Counted from the first letter of the stretch, positions 53,716 through 61,219 are shown. The stretch: DNA of 64,000 bases from Elusimicrobiota bacterium (GCA_026388095.1 JAPLKL010000078.1:1-64000); one strand, 5' to 3'. Made by a program: numbers and translations. Notes: generated from the letters alone by a model not told the origin.

Positions 53716-53776
53716 AGCGGGATAAATCCCGCTAAAGCGACGGTAAAGCGGGGGTCAGGTCTTGACATTTGACATT
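53716..53776. repeat. REP-like element, family C: hairpin plus conserved tag
   Basis: AGCGGGA (53716-53722) and TCCCGCT (53727-53733) form a hairpin. A tag starting GGGGTCAGGTCTTGACA and ending TTTGACATT (53751-53776) follows. I recall this tag as a recurrent intergenic sequence near IS200-like transposases in several phyla; this memory should be checked. Only one copy is in the window. Confidence 0.5.
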
Positions 53777-53861
53777 GAGCCGGGAGACTGCTGAAGCGGG
53801 GCCGGGCGGACATCATAAAGCTGGCAGGGAACAAAAAGGGGGGTCTGCTCGTATATATATC

Positions 53862-54999
53862 ATGGGCCAGAACAGAGCCGATCCATTTTACCAACCGACT
53901 GTCTCCGGGTCTTCCCTGCCGGCCGGGTATCGCGAATTCCTCGAAGAGGTCAAAATCGCGGATCCGTACCGCGCGGGTCAAAGCATCACTCTCAGCCAAT
54001 CGTGAGCTCATCTTCCTGTATTGGGGCATCGGCAGGTCCATCGTCGAACGGCAGAGGAAGGAGCGCTGGGGACGCGGCGTCGTTGATAGGCTGGCCGCTG
54101 ACCTGCAAAGGGCCTTTCCCGGGATGAGAGGATTCTCGTCGAACAACATCTGGCGTATGAGGGCGTTCTACTTGGCATGGCCGGGGGGATTTCTTGCGCA
54201 GCCTGCGCAAGAATCGCCGGGCCCATTTCTTGCACAGGCTGTGCAAGAATCGGCCGGACAGATTCTGTTGCAGCCTGTTGCGGAAATACCTTGGTTCCAT
54301 AATGTCATTCTGAACCAGAAGCTCAAATCCCCGGCGCAGCGCCTTTGGTACGCCAAAATGACCATGGAGCAAGGCTGGAGCCGGCCTGTGCTCATACAGA
54401 AGATCGAATCCGACCTCTATCACCGCCAAGGCAAGGCCGTCAACAACTTCAAAGCCACCCTCCCGCCGCCCCAGTCCGACCTCGCCGAGCAGGCCGTCAA
54501 GGACCCCTACGTCTTCGATCTCATGGCCATGGCGGAGGGCTTGCGCGAGCGCGAACTCGAAGCCGGCCTCATCGACCAGATCCAGAGCTTCCTCATCGAA
54601 CTCGGAGTCGGCTTCGCCTTCGTGGGCCGCCAGGTGCGCCTGGAGGTCGGCGACAAGGAATACTACATCGACCTGCTCTTCTACCACCTACGCCTGCGCT
54701 GCTATATCGTCGTCGAGCTCAAGACCGGTGAGTTCAAGCCCGAATACGCGGGCAAGATGAACTTCTACCTCACCGCCGTAGACGAGCGCCTGCGCCACGC
54801 CGACGACAAGCCCTCCATAGGCCTCATCTTGTGCAAGGCCAAGCACCGCCTCACCGCGGAATACGCCTTGCGCGGCATATCCACGCCCATCGGCGTGGCG
54901 GACTGGAAGGCCCCGGCCCTGCCCGAGCCGCTGCGCCGGTCCTTGCCCAGCGTCGCCCAGTTAGAGGCTGAGCTGGGAGTTGGGGGACACAATACTTAA
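53862..54999 (+). CDS. DUF1016 / YhcG-type PD-(D/E)XK nuclease, frameshifted near the N-terminus
   Basis: Residues 1-31 from ATG 53862 (GQNRADPFYQPTVSGSSLPAGYREFLEEVK) run into TGA. Removing one A from AAAA at 53952-53955 continues as SRIRTARVKASLSANRELIFLYWGIGRSIVERQ, the expected DUF1016 N-terminal helical domain. The rest is intact: the conserved PWFHN, LWYAKMTMEQGWSRPVL and QIESDLYHRQGKAVNNF. The nuclease core has Asp in EYYIDLLFYH and ExK in VVELKTGEFKPEYAGKMNFYL. The last five codons (GGHNT) and the stop come from a REP arm. Such nucleases often occur near restriction-type loci. Either an assembly indel or a dead gene. Confidence 0.75.
54191..54249. repeat. Two tandem in-frame palindromes inside the DUF1016 gene
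   Basis: TTCTTGCGCAG-C-CTGCGCAAGAA (54191-54213) is followed 36 bp later by TTCTTGCACAG-G-CTGTGCAAGAA (54227-54249). Each is a perfect 11-bp inverted repeat. They differ by a compensated pair (G198/C206 versus A234/T242) and a central base. They encode FLAQPAQES and FLAQAVQES, extra residues between the conserved AWP and PVAEIPWFHN. Confidence 0.85.
54983..54999 (+). repeat. REP-like arm, family A (single)
   Basis: GGGGACACAATACTTAA matches the left arm of the paired elements at 49584 and 61164, but no right arm follows. Its final TAA is the stop codon of the DUF1016 frame. Confidence 0.75.
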
Positions 55000-55006
55000 C
55001 TCATGA

Positions 55007-55048
55007 GGCGGGCTGAGGGATAGCCCTGACTCCCTGCGGGAGCCCGCC
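55007..55048 (+). terminator. Hairpin after the DUF1016 gene
   Basis: GGCGGGCT (55007-55014) pairs with AGCCCGCC (55041-55048) around an interior that can form a smaller stem (AGGGATAGCCCT). It lies 8 bp after the stop. No T-run, so either a weak terminator or another repeat-type hairpin. Confidence 0.4.
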
Positions 55049-55084
55049 CTAGAAGATCCCAAGTAAAGAGGTCGCCTGAACTGC

Positions 55085-55609
55085 TTACGGCCGCAGCCCC
55101 TGCCGTTGGCTGCTCAGCGCTTGGTGGTGGGGCAGCCTGCGCTGCTCCGAATGGAAGCTCAGCTCGAAGCCGCTGCCGTCAGGCGCCGCGATGGCGATGA
55201 AGAAGGACGCGTCGCCGTGTTTCGAGCGGACTTCGGCGCGGATGGCGGGCACGTCGTCCCAACGGAAGGCTTGCGGCCGGCTGAAGACCGTCTCCCGGCC
55301 CTGGACGCGCACGACCACGACCGCGCGCAGCCCTTCCGGCAGGGGAGCCGCCGCGGCGAGCGCGGGGACGGGCTTGGCATCCCCCTTCATGGAGGCCGCG
55401 GCGCTCGTGCGCTTGAACCGATCGAGCTCTTCACGCAGGAAGAGCAGCGCGCGCCCGACCCGATAAGAGGGACGCAGGTGGCCCTTGCCGACCAGGCGCC
55501 GGATCGAGACCGGATGATAGTGGAGGTATCTCGCCGACTCCTCGGCGGTCAGCAGCAGCGCCCCGCTCTCCGGGGAGAACACGGTGCGGGCCTTCTTCGG
55601 GCTCGGCAT
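55085..55609 (-). CDS. Small helix-turn-helix (excisionase/MerR-like) DNA-binding protein
   Basis: The 174-residue protein opens with a winged-HTH of the HTH_17/excisionase type: LLTAEESARYLHYHPVSIRRLVGKGHLRPSYRVGRALLFLREELDRFKR (about 19-68). A C-terminal domain follows, with VVVVRVQGRETVFSRPQAFRWDDVPAIRAEVRSKHGDASFFIAI and FELSFHSEQRRL, which I do not recognise. It is divergent from an ORF6N gene across a 121-bp region with two consensus-like promoters and repeated GTAAC motifs, so it may regulate both. Confidence 0.72.
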   Translation of the reverse strand: MPSPKKARTVFSPESGALLLTAEESARYLHYHPVSIRRLVGKGHLRPSYRVGRALLFLREELDRFKRTSAAASMKGDAKPVPALAAAAPLPEGLRAVVVVRVQGRETVFSRPQAFRWDDVPAIRAEVRSKHGDASFFIAIAAPDGSGFELSFHSEQRRLPHHQALSSQRQGLRP

Positions 55610-55646
55610 GTTACCGGATAGTAACCGATGGCGGGCGCGCTGTCAA
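55610..55646 (-). promoter_or_regulatory. Promoter of the HTH gene with overlapping GTTAC/GTAAC dyad
   Basis: On the minus strand TTGACA (55641-55646), a 17-bp spacer and TACTAT (55618-55623) form a strong promoter. The -10 is 8 nt from ATG 55609 (leaderless). GTTAC (55610-55614) and GTAAC (55621-55625) form a dyad covering the -10 and start site, a likely autoregulatory operator. Confidence 0.65.
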
Positions 55647-55655
55647 GCCTGGGTC

Positions 55656-55710
55656 TTGACAGGAACCTCCAGTAGGGATACAATAGAGTAACAAGATACT
55701 CAATCGTAAC
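55656..55710 (+). promoter_or_regulatory. Promoter of the ORF6N gene with GTAAC repeats
   Basis: TTGACA (55656-55661), a 17-bp spacer and TACAAT (55679-55684) make a near-consensus sigma-70 promoter. Two GTAAC copies follow (55688-55692 and 55706-55710), 18 bp apart. TGTCAAG-N7-CTTGACA (55641-55661) joins the two divergent -35 boxes in a dyad. Confidence 0.7.
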
Positions 55711-55730
55711 CAAGCGAAGGAGAGCTGGGG

Positions 55731-56171
55731 GTGCAAGACATGACAGGACTCAGAGCCGGTTCCGTCGAGAGCCGCGTATTCTCCATCCGAGGCCGAAGGG
55801 TCATGCTGGATCGCGACCTGGCGGTCCTCTATGGCGTCACGACCGAAGAGCTGAATCAGGCCGTAAGGCGCAACTCCAAACGTTTCCCAGAGGACTTCAT
55901 GTTCAGGCTGACGCCGCCGGAGCGGGATTCCCTGGAGCGCGGCCGGCAGCCCAAGTACGGCCCCTGCGCCTTCACCGGGCCTGGAGTGGTCATGCTTTCC
56001 GCGGTCCTCGACAGCGAGCGGGCCATCCAGGTCAGCATCGCCGTCGTGCGCATGGTCGTCGGAAAGTGCCGCGATGAAGTCTTCGCGCGCCTCCCGCCTG
56101 AGGTTGAAGCGGTCTTCCAGGTGTTCCGAAGCCTCATTTTGCCTTTGGCGGGGCGCTGCGGCCGGAACTAG
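55731..56171 (+). CDS. ORF6N-domain DNA-binding protein (intact N-terminus)
   Basis: The 146-residue protein starts at GTG 55731, 6 nt after AAGGAGAG; ATG 55740 is too far from it. Residues 10-95 are a canonical ORF6N domain: RVFSIRGRRVMLDRDLAVLYGVTTEELNQAVRRNSKRFPEDFMFRL. The conserved FTGPGVVMLSAVLDSERAIQVSIAVVRM follows. The usual long coiled-coil tail is replaced by a short segment (AVFQVFRSLILPLAGRCGRN). ORF6N proteins occur in phages and as chromosomal singletons; their role is poorly known. It is driven by a strong promoter shared back to back with an HTH regulator. Confidence 0.8.
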   Translation: MQDMTGLRAGSVESRVFSIRGRRVMLDRDLAVLYGVTTEELNQAVRRNSKRFPEDFMFRLTPPERDSLERGRQPKYGPCAFTGPGVVMLSAVLDSERAIQVSIAVVRMVVGKCRDEVFARLPPEVEAVFQVFRSLILPLAGRCGRN

Positions 56172-56206
56172 CGCTCGCGGCGCAGGACCTCCGAGGGAGA
56201 GGCCAG

Positions 56207-56233
56207 CTTAAGGTGCCAGAACGGCACCTTAAG
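56207..56233. repeat. Palindromic repeat, family B, copy 2
   Basis: CTTAAGGTGCC (56207-56217) and GGCACCTTAAG (56223-56233), loop AGAAC, match copy 1 at 52722 in both arms and in parts of the flanks. It lies 36 bp after the intact ORF6N gene. Confidence 0.8.
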
Positions 56234-56356
56234 ATCTGGAGGAACTTTTGGAGGTCGGCGTCGTATGGAAAGTAAGACTCCGATTCGGAATTGGACGAGC
56301 AAAAAGACTCGTCCGCGAGATCAAAGCGGAAGGCGTCCAGTAGAAAGGAGGTGCCG

Positions 56357-56878
56357 ATGAGCGCCATGAAAAGCCCTAAGGCAGCGCCTGCCGAAAAGAG
56401 ACGCGCCGATCCGGGCCTGGAACGGATCGTGGAGATGTTCCGTGAGGTGGAGAAGCTCAAAAAGGTCGGCAGAGAGCTGGGGATGTTCATGGATGATCGC
56501 GAGCTCCTCGAGTGTCCGCACTGCTGGCTTGCGGAAGACGTCGATAGCAGCGGATTCCATCTGGTCACGCTGCCCTTGGATCGCAAGAAGGACACGGGAC
56601 TGCGCTTCACGCAGATCGGCCGCGGCGGGCTGCGCTGGCGCTGTCCGAACTGCGGCCGTGAGTTCAGGGGGGGAGGCGAGATCGGCGCGGACCAAAGCGA
56701 CGATCTCAAGACCAAACTGAAAAAACTCAAGGTCGAGGCCGCCTGCCACGACATCCAGATCCAGGCCCTCTATGAGGCCATCCGCCGCTTGTGCGAGGCA
56801 TCGGGCGGGGTCACCATGCTGCCGGCCGTCACCTATCCCCCGGCCAGTCGCCCGAGACGTCCGGGGATAACTTGCTGA
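56357..56878 (+). CDS. Zinc-ribbon protein of unknown function
   Basis: ATG 56357 is chosen over an upstream start because AAAGGAGGT ends 5 nt before it, the clearest Shine-Dalgarno in the window. The 173-residue protein has a basic N-terminus and a helix (GLERIVEMFREVEKLKKVGRELGMFM). A split zinc site follows, ECPHCW (about residue 52) and RCPNCGREFRGG (about 99), and then a C-terminal helical region (DDLKTKLKKLKVEAACHDIQIQALYEAIRRL). The last part resembles the coiled tails of ORF6N proteins (HDIQIQALYEAIR versus HDVRIHALFDTIR in the remnant at 52354). This hints that the tail was swapped or shared within the locus. Confidence 0.7.
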   Translation: MSAMKSPKAAPAEKRRADPGLERIVEMFREVEKLKKVGRELGMFMDDRELLECPHCWLAEDVDSSGFHLVTLPLDRKKDTGLRFTQIGRGGLRWRCPNCGREFRGGGEIGADQSDDLKTKLKKLKVEAACHDIQIQALYEAIRRLCEASGGVTMLPAVTYPPASRPRRPGITC

Positions 56879-56915
56879 GGGACTCCAGGGGGGCTGAATG
56901 ATTCCTTGGCGGTCT

Positions 56916-57164
56916 TTAGCCCGCGATGTAGAACATCGGGGCCAGCATGCAGATCAGGAAGGCCGCGACGAAAAGGAGGAGCCAGCCGAGCGCGGGCCGC
57001 AGAGTCGCGGACGAGAAAAAGCCCAGGAACCAGGCGGGCGAGAACAGGCTGACGAACCCGGTCTTCTCGGCAGGGGCCGCCGGCGACTTGACCAAGGCCC
57101 AGCCGCTCAAGCCGGCCGCTATGCCGCCCGCGAGGCACAGGAAGAAACGCAGGGACAGCCTCAT
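56916..57164 (-). CDS. Small two-TM membrane protein
   Basis: The 82-residue protein has two hydrophobic helices (about 7-25, FFLCLAGGIAAGLSGWALV, and 58-80, ALGWLLLFVAAFLICMLAPMFYI) with a short loop. It begins 6 bp after the stop of the large secreted protein gene, and GGAAGGTAGG there can serve as ribosome-binding site. It is therefore probably co-expressed with that gene. Family unknown. Confidence 0.6.
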   Translation of the reverse strand: MRLSLRFFLCLAGGIAAGLSGWALVKSPAAPAEKTGFVSLFSPAWFLGFFSSATLRPALGWLLLFVAAFLICMLAPMFYIAG

Positions 57165-57170
57165 CGCGGC

Positions 57171-58997
57171 CTACCTTCCATCGGCGCTCTGGGGAAACAA
57201 TCCGCCGACGAAGCTGGCGCCGCTCTGCGACGCTGAGACTATGCCCTCCTTTATGAAAGGGACGTTGAATACGGGCAGGACGCTGGCCCCGATCTGCAGC
57301 TGGCTGCTGCCCAGCCCCGAGAGCGCGCCGTAGAACTTCTGCGGCCCTGAGAAGCTCCACTTCGGCGCTCCGGAGAAGGCCTTCAGGATCTCGCCGCTGT
57401 TGGCGGCCAGCTTCTGGGGGAAGGCCTTACCCGGCGTCAGGCCCAGGAAGCCGGCGGTGCGCAGGGCCTGGGCTTCGTGCTGGGCGTAGTAGGCGGTCTC
57501 AAGGCTCTTGGCCAGCTTGAAGGCCTCGTCGGCTTCCTGCGCCGTCAACTGCGCGAGCGGCTTGCCCTTGGCGACCATCTCCAGGGCCGCGGCCCGGGTC
57601 GTGAACATCTGATGCGCGTGGGTGAACTCGTGCGCCTCTCCCACGAACGGGTTATAGAAGACCTTCTTCGCCTCCGGGACCCAGTCGGCCATGCCCGCAT
57701 GCCAGAACTTCCACCGGGATTCGCGCTCTATCTTAAACAGGTCGCCCATATGCTCCTCGGCATAGGTGCTCATGGCCTTGGTGGCGGCCTTGTAGTTGCG
57801 TTCGCCGCCGAGCGCGGTCTCGACCACTCCGTTGATCGTCTTGACGCGGGTCGCGGCGGCCTCGGCCCCTTCCTTGGAGACGATCTTGAGACCATCGATG
57901 ACCGCGGGCTTGTCCAGGAGTTGGGCGCCCTTGGCGACCTTGCCCGCGCTCCCGATGCCGATGAAGTTGGCGGCGAACAAGGCGCTGTTGCCGGCCAGCT
58001 TGGTCGCCTCCCAGGCCGTTCTCCAGCCCGAGATGTCATTGCTGGCCGATGCATAGCCGGTCCTGGCCGCGCTGTCCTCCACGTCTCCCAGCCCGGAGAC
58101 GGCCAGCAGTCCGCGGTTGAAGTAGGAGTAGCCTTTCCAGACGTGGCCCCAGAAACCTTCGGCCTTCCTATCGGTCACCGACTTCCAGTAATTCTCCGCC
58201 TGCCGCACCCTGCCCGGGTTGGCCTTGATGTCCGCCTCCAGCTCCGCCAAAGCCCTCTTCTGGCGCTCCTGGGCCGTGAGCTCGGCGGGCACCGGCGGGG
58301 CCGCGGCCAGCTTGCGCAGGTAATCGGCCTGCGCCCGGGGGACCTTGTTGAGCGCCGCGAGCTGCGCCGGCGTCAGGCGCGCCTTGCGGCCGTCGGGCAG
58401 GACCACGACCCCGCCGGCGTCCGCCTTGATCATCTGGCTCCGGCCCAGCTTGTCGGCGAGGTCCAAGGCCCTCTTGTTCATCGCCTCGCGCATCTGCGGG
58501 GAGAGGTGCTGTTGGGCCAGGAGGTTGGCCACCGCCTCGGCTTCGAGCGCCTGGGCCGCGGCGCTTTGGGCGCCGCCGGCCTTCTTGAGCCGAGGCTTGC
58601 CCTGCGGGAGATAGCGCTGGTTGACCTTGGCGAGCCCGGCGGCGTCGAGCCCCAGTTGGGACCCGACCAGCCGCGCCTTCTCGCGGTACACGAGGATCTC
58701 CGCGGGCGAGGCGCAGGGCAAAGCGCAGCCTTCCTGCACGTCGCGGGCCGAGGCCAAGGAGGCCTTCAGCGTCCCGTAGGCCTGGGCCGCTTGGGCGTCG
58801 CCCGCCGCGGGGGCCGGGACCGATACCGCCTGATCGAGGGTCTTCTGGCCGGGTTCGTGGGTGGTGTAGAGCGTCTGGGCCTGGGTCCGGGCGCGCGCCA
58901 GGGCCTGCGGAGAGGCTTTGGGATCGGCCGCCCCCGGGGCGGACCAGGCCGCCAAGGGGGCGAACAGGAAGAGGGCTGCCAGAATAGAGGGGGTCAT
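57171..58997 (-). CDS. Large secreted protein with HEFTH zinc-peptidase-like motif
   Basis: ATG 58997, 8 nt after TACTAA, gives a signal peptide (ILAALFLFAPLAAWSA) and a 608-residue product; ATG 59006 is also possible. It is mostly helical, with a Lys/Ala-rich middle, hydrophobic glycine-rich segments (GNSALFAANFIGIGSAGKVAKGAQ) and a C-terminal third with FVGEAHEFTHAHQMFTTRAAALEM. HEFTH fits the HExxH zinc motif, and AYYAQHEAQALRTAGFLG about 50 residues on offers a third-ligand Glu. This suggests an uncharacterised gluzincin-type peptidase or a toxin-like effector. I know no named family. It is followed by a small two-TM gene. Confidence 0.65.
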   Translation of the reverse strand: MTPSILAALFLFAPLAAWSAPGAADPKASPQALARARTQAQTLYTTHEPGQKTLDQAVSVPAPAAGDAQAAQAYGTLKASLASARDVQEGCALPCASPAEILVYREKARLVGSQLGLDAAGLAKVNQRYLPQGKPRLKKAGGAQSAAAQALEAEAVANLLAQQHLSPQMREAMNKRALDLADKLGRSQMIKADAGGVVVLPDGRKARLTPAQLAALNKVPRAQADYLRKLAAAPPVPAELTAQERQKRALAELEADIKANPGRVRQAENYWKSVTDRKAEGFWGHVWKGYSYFNRGLLAVSGLGDVEDSAARTGYASASNDISGWRTAWEATKLAGNSALFAANFIGIGSAGKVAKGAQLLDKPAVIDGLKIVSKEGAEAAATRVKTINGVVETALGGERNYKAATKAMSTYAEEHMGDLFKIERESRWKFWHAGMADWVPEAKKVFYNPFVGEAHEFTHAHQMFTTRAAALEMVAKGKPLAQLTAQEADEAFKLAKSLETAYYAQHEAQALRTAGFLGLTPGKAFPQKLAANSGEILKAFSGAPKWSFSGPQKFYGALSGLGSSQLQIGASVLPVFNVPFIKEGIVSASQSGASFVGGLFPQSADGR

Positions 58998-59005
58998 GGC
59001 ACTCA

Positions 59006-59011
59006 TTAGTA
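59006..59011 (-). promoter_or_regulatory. -10 element of the HEFTH-protein gene
   Basis: TACTAA (minus strand) lies 8 nt from ATG 58997 and overlaps the alternative ATG 59006, favouring 58997 as the start. No ribosome-binding site is present. Confidence 0.4.
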
Positions 59012-59068
59012 TGACCCCGGAGCCCCCTTCGGTCAAGGGGGGCTGCGGGATTTTACCGAGGCGTAATC

Positions 59069-61123
59069 TCAGTGCGCGGTCAGCTCGTCGGCCAGCGAGT
59101 CCATCCGGTAGACCTTGCGCAGTCCCTCGATGATGCCGGAGGAGTGCACGGCCACGGCCCGGGCCCGCTCGTCCGAGTAGACGTAGCGCCCCACCAGGCC
59201 GGGGATGTTGCTGTCGAAGATGAGGCCCACGTACTCCCCGTCCCGGTTGAAGACCGGCGAGCCGGAGTTGCCGCCGATGATGTCGTTGGTGGTGACGAAG
59301 TCCAGCGGCGCGGACAGGTCCACGTCCGCTTTGCGCTCGGCTTCCAAGGGCGAGAGGTCGAAGGGCGGCGCGTTGTCGAAGGAGGCCGCCCGGTCGTAGA
59401 GCCCGTGGAACGTGGTCTTGTACGGGACGCGGGTGGTGCCTTCCCCGTACCCCGCCACTTTCCCGTAGGAGAGCCGCAGGGTGAAGGTCGCGTCCGGGTA
59501 GGTGGACGTGCCCAGGATGGCGAAGCGCGCCTTGGCGAGCTTGTTGCCCTCCAGCGCCTCCACGCTCTCGACCTCGTCCTCGCGCCATTTGCGCAGCTCG
59601 CGGTATAACGGGTCGAGGGTCCGGGCCCAGACGATCAGGGGGTCCTTCGAGGCGGCCACGGCCTTGCGGCCGCCGGCCACGAGTTTCTTGCGCAGCTCCG
59701 GGTCCGCCAGGCCCGTGCCCGAAACGAGCTCTTGGGCGCGCGTCTGCGGGTCCTTGCCGGCCAAGGCCGCTTTGACGTAAGGGTGCTCGGCGCCGAGCTG
59801 GTCCAGGGACTCCCTGAGGTCCATGGCCAGCAGGGCCTCATCGAGGTCCGCATAGACGGGAGCGGGCGAGAAGAGCTGGAAGCGCAGGGAATCGAGGTTG
59901 GAGTCCCGGAACTCCTGGTAGCGCTGGTCGTTGGGCTTGTCCACCTCGGCGACGTAGCGCACGATGCGCTCCGCGATGCCCGCGAGCTTGGAGTCCGCGG
60001 CACCGCGATACTGCAGGTCCTTGAAACGCGCCACGAGCTTGTCCTTGACCGCGGCCAGGCGCTCCCAGGACTGGGCCGCGAAGGCGAGCTCGGGTCTGGA
60101 GGCCGCGGCCGCGCGCAGGGACTCCTCCGCGCCCTTCTTGACCGCCATGAGCTTCTGGTCCTGCAGGCCGGCCAACTCGCCGGTATAGGCCTTGGCTGCG
60201 TTCTCCACGCCGAAGATCTTGTTGCGGGCCCGCCGCGCCGGCTCCGGGCCCCGGGCCGAGTATTCGTTCAAGGCTGCGCGCCGCAGGGCGAACTTCTTGA
60301 GGAGGGTCGGCAGGTCGTAGTCGCGCTGGTACTCGAGCTGCTTGACGGTCAGGAGGCGGTCGGTGGAGCCGGGGTGCCCGGACACGAACACCAGCTCGCC
60401 GTCCTTGGCCCCGGACCGGCTCCACTTGAAATAGGCCGGCGACTCGGCGGGCTTGCCGTCCTCATAGACGCGGAAGAAGGCCATGTCCAGGTCGTGGCGC
60501 GGGAAGACGAAGTTGTCGTAGTCGCCCCCGTAGAAGGCCGCCTGCACCTCGGCCGCCATGACCAGGCGGACGTCCGTGTACTTCTTGTAGCGGTAGAGCT
60601 GGTACTGCCCGCCGTTGTAGAGCTCGACCACGTCCGAGCGCAGCTTGGTCTGGTCGAAGGATTCCTTCTCGATGCGGGACATCTCGGCCTTGCGCTGGGT
60701 GTTCTGGACGGCATCCGAGGCCTTGGCGTCTATGGCGGCGAGGACCCGGGCCGTGACGTCCTGGGTCGAGAACAGGACGTTGAGCTCCAGGTCCGGGCAA
60801 AGCTGCTCCTCGGCCGGGCGGCGCGCGAGGAAGCCTTCCTTCGCGTAGTCCTTCTGGGCGGTGGACATCTTCTGGAGCTGGCCCAGGGCCACGTGGTGGT
60901 TGGTGATGACCAGACCGTGGGGGGAGACGAAGGCGCCGGAGCCCCCGTCGTTGAAGCGCACCGAGGCCAGCCGCGCCTTGGCGAGCCAGCCCGGAGTCGG
61001 GGCGAACTGGTAGCGCTCCTGGAGCTGCTTGAGCGGGAGGTTGTCCAAGGTCCACATGCCCTCGTCGGCGCGGGCGGCTCCGGCCAAAGAGATTGCAAGG
61101 ACAGCCAGCAGAAGCTTCTTCAT
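59069..61123 (-). CDS. Periplasmic dipeptidyl-peptidase, S46 family (DPP7-like)
   Basis: ATG 61123, preceded by GAGGAGAATAGG, gives 684 residues with a signal peptide (KKLLLAVLAISLAGAARA). S46 marks are the catalytic His in VITNHHVALG, Asp in NFVFPRHDLDMAFFRVY and Ser in IIGGNSGSPVFN, plus MWTLDNLP at the mature N-terminus. The specificity position after the Ser motif reads LIFDSNIPG, where DPP11 has Arg and DPP7 has Gly. Ser argues against acidic P1 preference (inference). It removes dipeptides from exported or imported peptides and fits a protein-feeding lifestyle with the other secreted proteases here. The longer frame upstream is REP-derived. Confidence 0.92.
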   Translation of the reverse strand: MKKLLLAVLAISLAGAARADEGMWTLDNLPLKQLQERYQFAPTPGWLAKARLASVRFNDGGSGAFVSPHGLVITNHHVALGQLQKMSTAQKDYAKEGFLARRPAEEQLCPDLELNVLFSTQDVTARVLAAIDAKASDAVQNTQRKAEMSRIEKESFDQTKLRSDVVELYNGGQYQLYRYKKYTDVRLVMAAEVQAAFYGGDYDNFVFPRHDLDMAFFRVYEDGKPAESPAYFKWSRSGAKDGELVFVSGHPGSTDRLLTVKQLEYQRDYDLPTLLKKFALRRAALNEYSARGPEPARRARNKIFGVENAAKAYTGELAGLQDQKLMAVKKGAEESLRAAAASRPELAFAAQSWERLAAVKDKLVARFKDLQYRGAADSKLAGIAERIVRYVAEVDKPNDQRYQEFRDSNLDSLRFQLFSPAPVYADLDEALLAMDLRESLDQLGAEHPYVKAALAGKDPQTRAQELVSGTGLADPELRKKLVAGGRKAVAASKDPLIVWARTLDPLYRELRKWREDEVESVEALEGNKLAKARFAILGTSTYPDATFTLRLSYGKVAGYGEGTTRVPYKTTFHGLYDRAASFDNAPPFDLSPLEAERKADVDLSAPLDFVTTNDIIGGNSGSPVFNRDGEYVGLIFDSNIPGLVGRYVYSDERARAVAVHSSGIIEGLRKVYRMDSLADELTAH

Positions 61124-61141
61124 CCTATTCTCCTCTAATTC

Positions 61142-61216
61142 GGGGACACCATACTTAGAGATCGGGGACACAATACTTAATTCGGCGGGAAGGGGGGAGA
61201 TAAGTATTGTGTCCCC
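61142..61216. repeat. REP-like cluster, family A: one single arm plus one perfect inverted pair
   Basis: GGGGACACCATACTTA (61142-61157) is a one-mismatch single arm. GGGGACACAATACTTA (61164-61179) and TAAGTATTGTGTCCCC (61201-61216) are perfect 16-bp inverted arms 21 bp apart. The cluster lies between the S46 peptidase start and the YciH stop. Confidence 0.88.
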
Positions 61217-61219
61217 GAA

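Noticed and set aside
57171-59588. Extension of the HEFTH-protein frame into the S46 gene
   Set aside because: The upstream part is a shadow of the S46 coding sequence; the signal peptide begins at 58997/59006.
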